Part shown: positions 54,807 through 64,000 of the stretch, one piece after another | Layout: the number at the start of each line of letters is the position of its first letter | How positions within the stretch are numbered: the stretch's first letter is position 1 | NCBI GenBank assembly: GCA_033557465.1 | Contig: CM066034.1 | Coordinates: 412,216,159 to 412,280,158, forward strand | Direction of reading: 5' to 3' | Length of the DNA stretch: 64,000 bases | Source: Ichthyophis bannanicus | Lineage: Eukaryota > Chordata > Amphibia > Gymnophiona > Ichthyophiidae | Notes under the pieces: generated by a model | The model's database searches: none | The model's input: only the letters and a program-made list of their open reading frames with translations | What the model was told of the DNA's origin: nothing | Position numbers and translations under genes: made by a program

Positions 54807-55703
54807 GTGGTTATTGGTATTTATAGTTTTCTAACTTTCAACATGGCGTCGGAAGCAGTCTTAACTTCAGAAAATGGTAACAGCGACTCTGTTTTAAACA
54901 TCAACCAGACTGTTTTTGCTTATTCTGATGCACAGATTCACTCTTTAGTTCAAAGACCATCGTTATTTGATGACATAGATTCTTTTGGTCACTCAAGCAC
55001 TTTTGCGGATTTTTTAGAACTAAATAAAAAGCATATTCGGGTTGGTCTTCATGAAGCTACAATGATACAATACCTAAAAGCTATGATCAGTCCCCGTGGC
55101 CTACGGGTTTTGAAAGTTCCTAAAATGTTTACTGATGACTCTGATTTTTATGCTAAATGGAATAGCATTTTAAATAAATGCAGTATAGATTTGATTGCAC
55201 TTTTAGGAGAGCGATTACATGCAGAATCTATTAAATTACAACAGGAAGTCAAAGAGGCTGATGAACATCTTCGTAGCGTAGTAGCAAAGGATCATTATAA
55301 AGCCCAAATGGAGACTATTCATTCACAATTGGACCAATACCGCGATTACAAGCGATCAATTAAGATAAGGAAATTTAACAGGGACAAAAAAGATTATGAA
55401 CTTGATCAAGTATACACTTGGATGAAGAAGGGGGAAGGTATCACTAAGAGAGTAACATTTGAATCCTTTGATATTTCTTCGGATGACTCAGATAAGAGTT
55501 CACGTTCGGGATCTAATCTTGGCTCAGGACGTTGGCAAGAACAGGATTTTCGGCAAGGCCGTCAACGGGGACGGGGACGAGGTCGAGGATGGCGACCGCG
55601 ACAGTCTCCCCAACACGACCGCAATTGGACACCCCAGGAATCATTCTTCCAACAACCTTTTTCCGGTCCAATCACCAGGAACAGATCCAAACAACAGTTG
55701 TGA
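54807..55703 (+). CDS. Penelope-like element ORF1 protein
   Basis: The open frame runs 54807-55703 (298 codons from GTG). The first good ATG is at 54843 (MASEAVLTSENGN), leaving 286 residues. No known fold is obvious. Visible: an acidic N-terminus, a conserved-looking centre (TFADFLELNKKHIRVGLHE, then SPRGLRVLKVPKMF), a long helical/coiled-coil stretch (about residues 130-210, rich in E, K, Q), and a basic RGRGRGRG-type tail near 55560-55600 that suggests RNA binding. By analogy with gag-like ORF1 proteins it may package element RNA; that is inference. It overlaps ORF2 in the -1 frame for about 115 bases from the ORF2 ATG. I found no classical slippery heptamer in the overlap. Confidence 0.75.
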   Translation: MVIGIYSFLTFNMASEAVLTSENGNSDSVLNINQTVFAYSDAQIHSLVQRPSLFDDIDSFGHSSTFADFLELNKKHIRVGLHEATMIQYLKAMISPRGLRVLKVPKMFTDDSDFYAKWNSILNKCSIDLIALLGERLHAESIKLQQEVKEADEHLRSVVAKDHYKAQMETIHSQLDQYRDYKRSIKIRKFNRDKKDYELDQVYTWMKKGEGITKRVTFESFDISSDDSDKSSRSGSNLGSGRWQEQDFRQGRQRGRGRGRGWRPRQSPQHDRNWTPQESFFQQPFSGPITRNRSKQQL

Positions 55704-57901
55704 ATCTTTCCTCCTTCTCTTTGAGTACTGACCAAGAATCAGTGTTAAATCTTGGGTTGTCTTTTGTCCCAGTTTCTCATTATGATCCTTTTCGATTACG
55801 GATTGCCTTACATAGATTCTTTCGCAAACTTTTGGTCACTCATTTTTGTGAAACACATCCTATGGTTGCTGATAGTTCCATAGTAAGACCTCCATCTCGT
55901 TGGGTTCCTTTGGAGGCTCCCGATGAAGTGATTTTAACATATCAAAAATTGGTTCTTCATGATTTACAAGAATTCGAACGAACAACTTGCCGATCACGCT
56001 ATTACAATTTATCTGCATCTGAATGGTCGGCGGTTAAACAACTTCGTGATAATCACAATTTAGTAATTCGTCGGGCAGATAAAGGTGGTGCTACGGTCAT
56101 ACAGTCTTATGACCAGTATCGGCTTCAGCTTCTTGATCAACTTAACAATTTAACTTATTATGTTAAATTAATGGAGAACCCTTTTCCTAGTCTGCAAACT
56201 ACAATTTGTGATATTATGTCTAAGGCATTGAATAACAATTGGATCACTAAGAAGGAATTCGGATTTCTGGTCATCAAACACCCGAAGATTCCATTCATTT
56301 ATACAGTACCCAAGATACATAAGTCTACTACACTGCCTCCGGGCCGACCCATCGTTTCTTGTCGAGGGTCGGCTCTTGAACCATTGTCTAAATTTTGCGA
56401 TAAGTTTTTACAACCATGTGCCCAGAAAGTTTCTTCATTTATAAAGGACACTACTCACTTTCTTACCAAATTGCAAGAGGTTGAAGGAGATTGGTCTTCA
56501 TGGTGGTTAGCTTCTCTAGATGTCACTGCCATGTATACCAACATAAATCAGGACCAAGCATTGAATGTCATTACCCAATTAGAACTTGGATTGCCTGAAC
56601 GCATCCCTCATTCTTTTTTTATGGAATTGTTGACATTGGTACTTACTTGCAACTATTTCCAATTTGAACAGGAAATTTATCACCAAGTTCAGGGGATTGC
56701 GATGGGCGCAACGGTGGCTCCTTCTGTGGCCACCTTATATATGGCTGATTTTGAATCTGTATATGTTTACCCTTCCCCCTGGTATGACAAAGTGATTTTA
56801 TGGGTCCGATTTTTAGATGACATCTTTTTTCTATGGCAAGATACTGAGGCTGCTTTACATCAATTTGTAGAATGGTTAAACTCTCTTACTACAAATTTAT
56901 CTTTCACTCTACAATATGATTTTTTTCGCATAGAGTTTTTAGATGTCACAGTCAGTAAGGATTCTGATACTTTCCGGGCTACATTGTATCGCAAACCTGT
57001 TCAGAGGAATACACTACTCTCTTATTCGAGTTTCCATCCTGTGAGTATGCGTAGGGGGCTTCCATATGGCCAATTCCTTCGCCTTCGTCGTATTTGTTCT
57101 ACTTTGACAGAATTTATAGTTCATGCAAAGGAATTATCACAACGTCTGCTTCAGAGAGGTTATCCTAACAAGGTTGTCCGCCAGGCTTTCTTAAGGGCCA
57201 GATATACCCATCGTGAGTGGCTATTGTCTACTAATACTTCAGCCACAGATGATTCTCAAAAGTTTGTAACAGTTTTGCCTTATATGTCTCATATCCAGGA
57301 TGTCAAGCAAATTTTGTTTAAACATTGGCACATGTTGCAGTTGCATTCATGTTTTCGAAAACCTTTACAAATAGCGCACTCACGTGGTTCTAACTTGAAA
57401 GACATGGTTGGAGCAACTTCTTCTCCTTTGGACAGACAAATCAATAAACCAGTTGACACTGGTCATTATGCATGCAATTCATGTTTACATTGTTTGCGGA
57501 CTATTCAGGGTATTCAATGGGAAGTTCCGGGCACCTCCTTTATTCATATCTCACAATGGTATACCAATTGCTCTACCACATTTGTAGTATATGTGTTAAT
57601 CTGCCCGTGTCACCTGTTATATATAGGCCGTACCATTCGACCAGTTCGGACTCGTTTGAATGAACATGCCTCCAGAGTGAAACATTTGGTCCTTTCAGCT
57701 CCTTTGGTGCAACATTGCTTGGACCACCATCATACGTTTGAACAATTTTCATGGAGAATACTGGACCATGTTCCAGTACACCCTCGGGGGGGTGATCGGG
57801 AGCAACAGCTTCAATTACTGGAACAACAATGGATTTTCCGCTGGTCAACTGTACAACCTTTGGGTTTAAATAAAGAATTAGAATGGTCATCTTTAATCTG
57901 A
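55589..57901 (+). CDS. Penelope-like reverse transcriptase with GIY-YIG endonuclease (ORF2)
   Basis: 770 residues from ATG 55589 to TGA; the frame is open from 55517. It makes element cDNA at a cleaved target. Motifs in order: NLSSFSLSTDQESVLNLGLS (start of the conserved part, about 55700), RRADKGGATVI (about 56071), YTVPKIHKS (56299), GRPIVSCRGSALEPLS, LDVTAMYTNI (first catalytic Asp, 56516), GIAMGATVAPSVATLY (56695), FLDDIFFLW (catalytic DD, 56811) and FLDVTVSKD. After a linker with CNSCLHC comes the GIY-YIG domain: FVVYVLICPCHLLYIGRTIR then RTRLNEHASRVKH (57585-57680). All catalytic residues I can check are present, with no stop or frame break. The start could be earlier if ORF1 and ORF2 are fused by frameshifting. 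Confidence 0.9.
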   Translation: MATATVSPTRPQLDTPGIILPTTFFRSNHQEQIQTTVVNLSSFSLSTDQESVLNLGLSFVPVSHYDPFRLRIALHRFFRKLLVTHFCETHPMVADSSIVRPPSRWVPLEAPDEVILTYQKLVLHDLQEFERTTCRSRYYNLSASEWSAVKQLRDNHNLVIRRADKGGATVIQSYDQYRLQLLDQLNNLTYYVKLMENPFPSLQTTICDIMSKALNNNWITKKEFGFLVIKHPKIPFIYTVPKIHKSTTLPPGRPIVSCRGSALEPLSKFCDKFLQPCAQKVSSFIKDTTHFLTKLQEVEGDWSSWWLASLDVTAMYTNINQDQALNVITQLELGLPERIPHSFFMELLTLVLTCNYFQFEQEIYHQVQGIAMGATVAPSVATLYMADFESVYVYPSPWYDKVILWVRFLDDIFFLWQDTEAALHQFVEWLNSLTTNLSFTLQYDFFRIEFLDVTVSKDSDTFRATLYRKPVQRNTLLSYSSFHPVSMRRGLPYGQFLRLRRICSTLTEFIVHAKELSQRLLQRGYPNKVVRQAFLRARYTHREWLLSTNTSATDDSQKFVTVLPYMSHIQDVKQILFKHWHMLQLHSCFRKPLQIAHSRGSNLKDMVGATSSPLDRQINKPVDTGHYACNSCLHCLRTIQGIQWEVPGTSFIHISQWYTNCSTTFVVYVLICPCHLLYIGRTIRPVRTRLNEHASRVKHLVLSAPLVQHCLDHHHTFEQFSWRILDHVPVHPRGGDREQQLQLLEQQWIFRWSTVQPLGLNKELEWSSLI

Positions 57902-58441
57902 GCAGATATATTAAGTTAAAAAGTGTTTTGGACATTTCCGGTTTTTTCGGCTATTTAAACCGAGTGCTTGCTTCCTGCTTCGGATTGCTATTGAGCATGC
58001 GCTGGCGTTCTCTCTTTGGAATCAGCAACAATGAAAAAAGTGGATGTAGTTGGTGAGCGTTGAAACAGGGCAGAAAGTATTGAATCGCCCAAAACGCAGT
58101 ACTGTGTCTGCTATTTTGACTACCTTGGCTATTTGGCTGCTTAAATGTGCTGATTTATTGCTTCTGAAGAATTCCTTCTGGGCTAGTTGCTGAGTTTCAT
58201 ACAACGGGACTGAGATCGTGTGGAGGACAGACTTCAGTTAAGTACCCGGTTACTAATGACCTGCTTTAGCCTGCCTTTTCAACAAAAGAATTTCACAGTG
58301 GTTTTACAACAAAGTATTATTGGTGACACTTAAATGTGGTGTTAACCTTATTTATTGTAAGCTCCTTCGTGAGCTCAATTTTTTGAGTAAAATGGAATAT
58401 TAGCTACAAGAGATAGCACGCTGTCTCATGGCTATATTTCC
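57902..58441 (+). promoter_or_regulatory. Penelope 3' region, possible internal promoter
   Basis: Non-coding. CTATTTAAACCGAGTGCTTG at 57951-57970 resembles a TATA-like box followed by an initiator. If this region also serves as the pseudo-LTR of a tandem copy, it would drive the next unit. I searched by eye for a hammerhead core (CTGANGA with GAAA) and found none. Confidence 0.35.
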
Positions 58442-58509
58442 GACATTTAAATAGAGCTATACACGTCAGTTTTTGGACTTGGGTCACACATTTCTCTATT
58501 TTTAACAAT
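58442..58509 (+). repeat. Right pseudo-LTR fragment (direct repeat)
   Basis: Matches 54714-54781. It ends at AACAAT, after which the composition changes abruptly to GC-rich low-complexity sequence, marking the element's right boundary. Confidence 0.85.
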
Positions 58510-58740
58510 CAGTGCACACATGACACAGTGCATGGCACAGGTGGCATGTCAGAACATACATGTGGTGAATGGTGGTGGGACAGACCCCACACCCCCCTGT
58601 GGCATGGGATGGGGACAGGGAATGGCGTGCCACTGGGTCTACAAACCATGGCAAGGGATATGTGCGCAGGATGACCACATGGGGACAGGGTAACCATGGG
58701 AGCACAGAATAAAACACTGTACACGTGCCCACAGGTGCAC

Positions 58741-59131
58741 TCATGCATAGAGGCCTTTATTTGGCCGCACATATTTCCATGGCTGCACCCAACTACACCC
58801 TGTGCTGCCGACCTCGGCCATGCTGAGCACAGCCCCCCCCCCACCCCATGGCACTGGTGCCGCTGCTGCTGCCGGCTGTTGCCCACATCCTGCCATGGCC
58901 TCGCATGCAACTGCCATCCACTCCATGCTGGCTGCCATGGACCCTGCTGTCTCCCATAGTAGTCCAAGCTCCTGGCGCAGGCCCCACACCTCCCGGCAGA
59001 GACCGGCCATCTCCACCCTCTGACGATGCATTTTATGGTGGCGGTGACGGTGTTCCCTCATCAACTCCTGCATTGACAGCTGTATGCCTTTGGGTAAGAC
59101 ATGGTATGATCTGTGAGACATGGGTTGCACA
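58741..59131 (-). pseudogene. Possible terminal exon: coiled-coil end of accessory protein
   Basis: The minus strand is open from about 59131 to TGA at 58741, after acceptor-like TGTGTTCAG or ATGTCTCACAG. Residues GIQLSMQELMREHRHRHHK, VEMAGLCREVWGLRQELGLL and MAASMEWMAVACEAMAG form a heptad-like helix, then a Gln/Ala/Gly-rich tail. AATAAA lies inside the last codons (RPNKGLYA) about 12 bases before the stop. Helix-ended proteins of this type accompany Harbinger transposases; it could also be an unrelated host retrocopy. Exon phases do not reconcile with the upstream block, so the gene is probably broken. Confidence 0.35.
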
Positions 59132-60380
59132 TGCCACCTGAACACATGCAACAGGTGACCCAGTGGACCACAGTAGGGGCAGCTACGTCTGGGGTGGGAT
59201 CAGCAGATGTGGGGATGCAGCAGGGGATTCCCTGATACATTCAGGACACGGAGCATCCATGGAAATGATCTGTGTCATCTGTGCACCCCATGTATCTGTC
59301 CCATCGGACAGGGCCCTGTAGCAGCAGGGAGTGTTAGCCTACATGTGCAATGTGGGCATCATCTGACAAGGTACTGGTGGTACTCAGCAGAGGGCCGCCA
59401 ACCCAGATGAAGGGGACCGGTCACATGATGCCCCAAAGAACAGCTCATATGTAGTGTGTGCTCCCTGGCAGTGCCAAGGTCACACACAGGGCACAGAGGG
59501 GAGGTGGCAGGTTACAACTCTGCCCCCATATCCCCCTATCCAGGCATGGGTCTGTGGGACACCCCCAGGTGACTGGCCACCATTCACCTGCATGTCACAG
59601 GACAGGGTGCGGTATAGTCAGATCATAGCTAGCCATGTGCGAGTGGTGTGGATGCATAGGATGCAAAGGCATAGGGGCACATATTAACTGTCTGCTGTTG
59701 CCTGCTGCTGCCACCTTACAGAGGAAGGCAATGACAAACAGTTAATATGCGCCCTTGTAGCCTCACGTCGGCATGTCAAAACGATCTGGAGGGACAGATC
59801 TGCTTAGCATGCCGGCGACTTGCACATCTGGTGTGCCTCCCCTCTCCTGCTGTAAAGGGGGGGGGGGTTGCGTGCCCAATGTGCAAGTTGCAGTGGGTGC
59901 ACTTTATACTCGGTGCAGCCCTGATTGTAGAAGCCGGTTGGTGGTGGCCTCCCCAACCCATCCTCCCATCTCACCCCGCCCCCGGGCCACCCGTAGCCAT
60001 ATAGGTGGCTATGTCCCCAATATGTATGGGGGCACCACATCCACCCACAGATCCAGCTGACCTCGCTGGGCAGCATACTGGATAGCCAGGGGGACATGCG
60101 TGCCAAGTGGACAGCATACATCATGTGTGGCAGGTCACGCTGTACTGGCATGGATATCCCCAGCAGACCCTGACAAGCTGTGATCCCCAGTCCCGGATCA
60201 AAGGCATAGGGCACAGCCACAGACAGCATGCCAATGGTGTGATGGGGCCGTCTGGCCACATGCAATGGGTACCACATGTATGGGTGACCCCCAGTTGGTA
60301 GGGGGCCTGACATGTGCACTGGGAGAAGGACACCCCTGGCCACAGGGTGGGGCACACCTGCACCCATCTTATCAGTCACT

Positions 60381-60738
60381 CACCCTCGGCGTCTTCATGC
60401 GCTGTGGCTGAATGGGCCATCTTCTCATGGAGCACCTCCCCCATGGTGGCATGTGCGGCCCATGGTACAGGAGCTGGTGATGGTGGCCCAGGCACCCCAT
60501 CAGTTCCAGCTGCCACAGTCTCTGCCCCCTTGCCGTCCTCTGTGCTGGCCCCGCTGAGTCCTGACAGGTGGGGGGCTGGTTTCTCCACCACCTCCTCTGG
60601 CACATTGGGACCTTCGGGCACCACACCAGCGGTGGCTGGTGGCCCCACTGCTGACACCGCTTCAGGTAGGGGCCCTGTTCTGGACTCTGTACCCTCCTCC
60701 CCCTCCTCCATCTCCATGACATGTATGTCACCTGGGGA
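60381..60738 (-). pseudogene. Possible internal exon: acidic Pro/Ala-rich region
   Basis: On the minus strand TTCCTTGTTCCTCCCCAG, a good acceptor, precedes about 118 open codons: DIHVMEMEEGEEGTESRTG, EGPNVPEEVVEKPAPHLSG and MGEVLHEKMAHSATAHEDAE. It ends at GAGG|GTGAGTGAC, a good donor. The acidic, disordered composition fits the middle of Harbinger-type MYB/SANT proteins, but there is no diagnostic motif. The frame and splice sites together make a real exon more likely than chance. Confidence 0.4.
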
Positions 60739-62459
60739 GGAACAAGGAACACAGTTTAGGTGTGGTGTGCCTGCCCATCCCCATACATATCTATGTTACA
60801 CCGATAACTAACGGAATGTCTTTACCGCCAGATACCTATGTCAATATGGGTATGGTGACTCCACGCAGCACAGGCGGATGGGATGGAACAGACAGGGAGG
60901 GTAGCAGCTGCACATCCGTGCTAGGCCCATTGTAGGGTCCAGATAGCCTAGCCAGAGGGCTGACATACAGAGATGGCAGACAGTGGGCAACAGCAGCACC
61001 TGCCACCCTCTCATGGCACCCTAGCATGCCATCATGGGGCACAGGTGGGATAGCTCTCCACCTCCAGTGTGCTTATCCAATGGGCCAGGGGGGGCAGGGG
61101 GGCCAGGGAATGGCTGCGGGTTAGATGACATCACCATGGTGTATGTCTGTGGGTGTGTGGGTGTGGTGGTGCTTGGCAAAACAGTGAGTGGTGTGTGTCT
61201 TTGTGCCTGGTGTGCAAGGGGAGGCACCCTGTTTCAGATGTGATATACCGGCATGCGCCAGTGCCAGGGTGGCAATGAGAGGGTCAGAGGGCCAGTCTGG
61301 CTAGAGTGGGTCATGGCACACAGTGCTGTCTGTTGGCTGCTCTGGGGTCCACCGACATGTGTGTGTGGGCTGCCACGTGGTGGCCATTCTAGGGATATGG
61401 GATGGGGCAGGCGTGAGTGTGTGCATGTGTACTGTGGGCATAGTGGCATGCCACATGGAGGTGTGGCACAGGGGTCACTGTGCTGGAGGGGGGACATATT
61501 GCTGACAATGGGGGTGTGGCCATGACTGGTGCATTTCACCTTCACAGGCACAGTGGGATACCGTTGGGGTGAGCCCATGTGGAGGGGGGATTGGCATGGT
61601 ACTGTGCCCATTGGGGGTGGACAGGTATGGACAGTGCAGCATGCATGGACATGCCATTATGCAGGTGAGCACTGTTGGGGGTGACCCAGCTGGACACAGT
61701 CATCACATGTGTACAGGGGTATACGACCGGGTGGGGGGGGGGGGTAGTGCATGGTGTGATATACCCATCTGCATGGGGGATGGCAGGCCCCAAGGCTGCA
61801 GGACTGGACAGCTCAGGGGCACTGGGTATACATTGTACATGGGGTGGCCAACACAGAGCCGTGCGGTGCCCATCCCTGTGGCTGCATCTGGTCAGTGGGA
61901 CCACCCAGGTGGCATACATGGGGGACAGGGAAGTATGGGTGCAGGGATGTGTGTGGTACCATTGGATGTCCGTGCCCCGGGTGCCAGCATCGCCTCACTG
62001 GTGCCCATGTGTGGGTGCATCTGGGGACATGCCACATTGAAAGCTATGCTTGTGGGGGTGGGGCTGGATGTGATGGGCCTACTGTGGGCTGGGGTAGGTG
62101 TGCCCTGTGGGGGCCCCTGGGATTTATGTGCATGGGTGCATGCCCCGGAGTGGTGGGGTGCCCTTGCCCTGTGACTGACATTGGTCATTGGGTGGGTGTG
62201 CGGAGGGGGTGCATGGGTGGGTGTCAGCTACATGGGTATATGTTGGGCCTGCTGTGCCAGGTGGCCTGCCATGCGGGCGAATGGCCTCATTGGTAACTGC
62301 CACGGGGAGTGGCTGGGCAGGTGTCCAGCAGTGTGCGGGTAAAAGGGGCGGATGGGGGGGGCATGGGGGGTGGGAGGTGCAGGTCTATGTTACCCCTCTC
62401 TGTGCGGCCAGTGCCACAGGACTATCATTGGGTAGGAGAGTGCTCCCTAACCACTCTGC

Positions 62460-63292
62460 CCATTATTTATTGCTGCAACTTCTGTTCGACTTCCTCAGCT
62501 GCCAAACCCATATCTTTCCTTTCCTGTGATCTCTGAAGGTGAACCTGCAACCCTCTTTCATCCTCCAAACACACCACCTGCTCCTCTGATACTGTCCCCA
62601 CCTGCTTCCTATGCCCCGTCTCCTCCACTGTTGTCCCTTCCATTTCTCATATTCCCAACCTTTTGCTCTCCACTGCAACTTTTCCTGCAGCCATCAGACA
62701 TGCATAGGTCACACTTCTCCTCAGGAAACCCTCACTTGATCCCACCTGTCCCTCTGAGTCTTGACCCACCTTTCTCCTTCCCTTTGTTTCTAGACTACTT
62801 GAACGTGCTGTTCACTGCCGCTGCACTGACGTCCTCTCCTCTCATGCCCTCCTGGATCTTGTACAGTCTGGCTTTCATCCTCTAACCTCTGCTGAAACAG
62901 CTCTTTCCCAGGTCTCCAGTGATCTGTCTCTGGCGAGATACAAGGTCCTTTACTCTGTCCTCATCCTTCTTGACCTCTCTGATACTCTTGACACTGTTGA
63001 CAACAATCCTCTCCTTCATACTCTGTCCTCACTTGGTTTTAGGGGCTCTGTACTATCCTCATCCCCCTCCTATCTCTCGCACCGCTCCTTCAGTGTGTGC
63101 TCCTGTGGCTGCTCCTCCTTTGCTATCCTGCTCACAGTTGTTGTACCTCATTGATCTGTCTTGGGTCCGCTCCTTTTCCCTCTCTATACACAGTTACTTG
63201 GTGCACTAATCTCGTCCCATGGTTTTCAGTACCATCCTTATGCTGATGAATCCCAGATCTACCTCTCTATGCCTGACATCTCTCCGGCTATT
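62460..63292 (+). pseudogene. L2 reverse transcriptase fragment, decayed
   Basis: Visible in broken frames: FLDYLNVLFTAAALTSS (62793 on), LARYKVLYSVLILLDLSD then TLDTVDNNPLLHTLSSLGF (62931 on, first catalytic region), SYLSHRSFSVCSCGCSS, a degraded [11 protein letters not shown], and [18 protein letters not shown] with YADE in place of YADD (about 63225-63280). It stops at ISPAIV near 63292, where different sequence begins. Related to the L2 fragments at 9.6-11.2 kb. Confidence 0.75.
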
Positions 63293-63333
63293 GTGGTGTA
63301 GAAAGTCCCTCAGAGCCCTTAGAGAGTGATAAA

Positions 63334-64000
63334 ATGCAGGATTCAGCTTCAGTGAATGGAAGTAAACAAGTGCACATGCTTCCTGGTTTCCAGGGAAACC
63401 ACAAGCAAAGCAGTTTAGAGGAGAGGAAAACACGCCCCTGCTGCAGTTCAGCTCAGCAATCACGAGCTAAGGCTGAACACCTGTTGCAGGGAGTGGTTAG
63501 GTTAAACCCAGAAAACCAGAGATTTAAGAGAAGCTCATTAGGAAGGGAGAAGACAGATACGAAGGGAGATCCGAAGACAGATGGAGGGAGAGATTGGAAG
63601 GCAGATCAGCAAGCACAGCTGAGAGCACAGCCACGAGGAAAGCAGTCACGGGAAACAGAGGATTTGCTTGAGAGTGAAGACGCAGAGGAATTCATGGTAA
63701 CAGAGGATTCTCCAACCTTCAACTCAGAGAGGGAATTCAGCACAGGAGAAGAGCAGAGAGTCCGTGCCAAGGAGCAAGGTACAAACAGCCCTGGTTTAGT
63801 GCCGTGGGGAAAAGGCAGCTATAAGGGGATTGTACCTAGAAGGCAGTCTTGTGGGCACATAGAGACTCCAAGGCTTACAGCTGTAGCTGATCCTGGAAAG
63901 CAGAAAGAATCCTTCATCAGAAAGCCAAGAGGTAGTCTGAGCGATTGGTATAAAAGTAAAGCTATTTTTAAGAAGTGCTCTGATATTGACCCAGAAGGGT
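63334..64000 (+). CDS. Unidentified open reading frame running off the right edge
   Basis: From ATG 63334 the frame stays open for 222 codons to the window end; no stop is reached. It begins MQDSASVNGSKQVHMLPG. It is rich in Lys, Arg, Gln, Glu and Ser, with repeated phrases in its first half (KTDTKGDPKTDGGRDW). The visible part ends GSLSDWYKSKAIFKKCSD, which looks more folded. No domain is recognised. It starts where the L2 fragment breaks off, so it may be the start of another inserted retroelement, with the first few hundred bases possibly an LTR or leader. A chance open frame in purine-rich DNA is possible, but 222 codons is long for that. Confidence 0.4.
   Translation, partial: MQDSASVNGSKQVHMLPGFQGNHKQSSLEERKTRPCCSSAQQSRAKAEHLLQGVVRLNPENQRFKRSSLGREKTDTKGDPKTDGGRDWKADQQAQLRAQPRGKQSRETEDLLESEDAEEFMVTEDSPTFNSEREFSTGEEQRVRAKEQGTNSPGLVPWGKGSYKGIVPRRQSCGHIETPRLTAVADPGKQKESFIRKPRGSLSDWYKSKAIFKKCSDIDPEG

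Larger units (their letters stand above)
54714..58509 (+). mobile_element. Penelope-like retroelement, apparently intact coding part
   Basis: Two 68-bp direct repeats (54714-54781 and 58442-58509, one mismatch by eye) bracket ORF1, ORF2 and a 600-base 3' region. Penelope-like elements are retroelements outside the LTR and LINE groups. They encode a reverse transcriptase related to telomerase, often with a GIY-YIG endonuclease, and are flanked by direct or inverted repeats called pseudo-LTRs. Both frames are uninterrupted, which sets this element apart from every other one in the window and implies a recent insertion. The exact left boundary is uncertain. Confidence 0.85.
58510..62455. mobile_element. 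Low-complexity block with possible Harbinger-type accessory gene
   Basis: Nearly 4 kb with a strong bias to CATGGGG/CCACATG words, unlike either neighbour. Two exon-like blocks on the minus strand (see separate entries) look like the acidic middle and coiled-coil end of a MYB/SANT-type accessory protein, a partner that PIF/Harbinger transposons encode beside the transposase. No transposase and no MYB/SANT exon were found, and no termini were identified. The superfamily assignment is tentative. Confidence 0.4.

Noticed and set aside
57902..58509. Hammerhead ribozyme in the intact Penelope element
   Set aside because: No CTGANGA followed by GAAA with a plausible stem II was found by eye on either strand.
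61253..62536. Many open frames on both strands in the GTGGGG-rich block
   Set aside because: Word bias (CATGGGG/CCCCATG) suppresses stops on both strands. I looked for a MYB/SANT or DDE signature and found none.
1..64000. CRISPR arrays, operons, rRNA genes or phage modules
   Set aside because: The repeats have no direct-repeat/spacer pattern and the gene content, poly(A) tails, SINEs and LINEs are those of a vertebrate nuclear genome.

Overview
This window is vertebrate nuclear DNA and almost pure repeat. It has poly(A) tails, AATAAA signals, splice-like junctions, CORE-SINEs and LINEs of the L1, CR1 and L2 clades. It also holds a Penelope-like element, hAT and Harbinger-like DNA transposons and many nested insertions. 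Nothing is bacterial: there are no operons, rRNAs or CRISPR arrays. The mix (active-looking Penelope element, CR1 with octamer tails, L2, cut-and-paste elements of several kb) suggests an amphibian, possibly a caecilian. That is inference from repeat content only. No complete host gene is visible; two short exon-like stretches near 25.8-26.1 kb are the only host-gene candidates.

Layout. 0-4.7 kb: frameshifted L1 ending in a poly(A) tail. 4.7-9.3 kb: CR1 and L2 copies with an internally deleted CR1, a perfect 116-bp inverted repeat and a local duplication. 9.5-15 kb: decayed L2 copies (one with its 5' part inverted), an L2 nested in a CR1, and a Penelope-derived foldback with two hammerhead-like cores. 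15.7-21.7 kb: composite hAT element with 8-bp target-site duplications (TSDs), split by a 3-kb CR1. 21.7-26.6 kb: mostly unrecognised sequence. 26.6-29.1 kb: second hAT element in inverted orientation, with a GC-rich palindrome and minisatellite. 29.5-32.3 kb: SINE, small hAT, CT-rich DNA, L2 3' end.

32.4-54.3 kb is dominated by one family of multi-kb non-coding elements. They have GGGGTATGTTTACTAAAC termini, 3-bp TSDs, dense palindromic subterminal arrays, AAGGTGCC/TTAT microrepeats and several tRNA-like modules with A- and B-box sequences. One copy has inserted into a CR1 whose uninterrupted relative lies at 20.7 kb, so its boundaries can be read directly. A near-full-length CR1 sits inside the last copy.

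54.7-58.5 kb: a Penelope-like retroelement with 68-bp direct repeats, ORF1 and an uninterrupted ORF2 carrying reverse transcriptase and a GIY-YIG endonuclease. This is the best-preserved gene system here. 58.5-62.5 kb: low-complexity DNA with two exon-like blocks of a possible Harbinger-type accessory protein. 62.5-63.3 kb: decayed L2. 63.3-64 kb: an open reading frame that runs off the right edge and resembles nothing I recognise.

CR1-A and CR1-B below are working names for the two CR1 families seen here.
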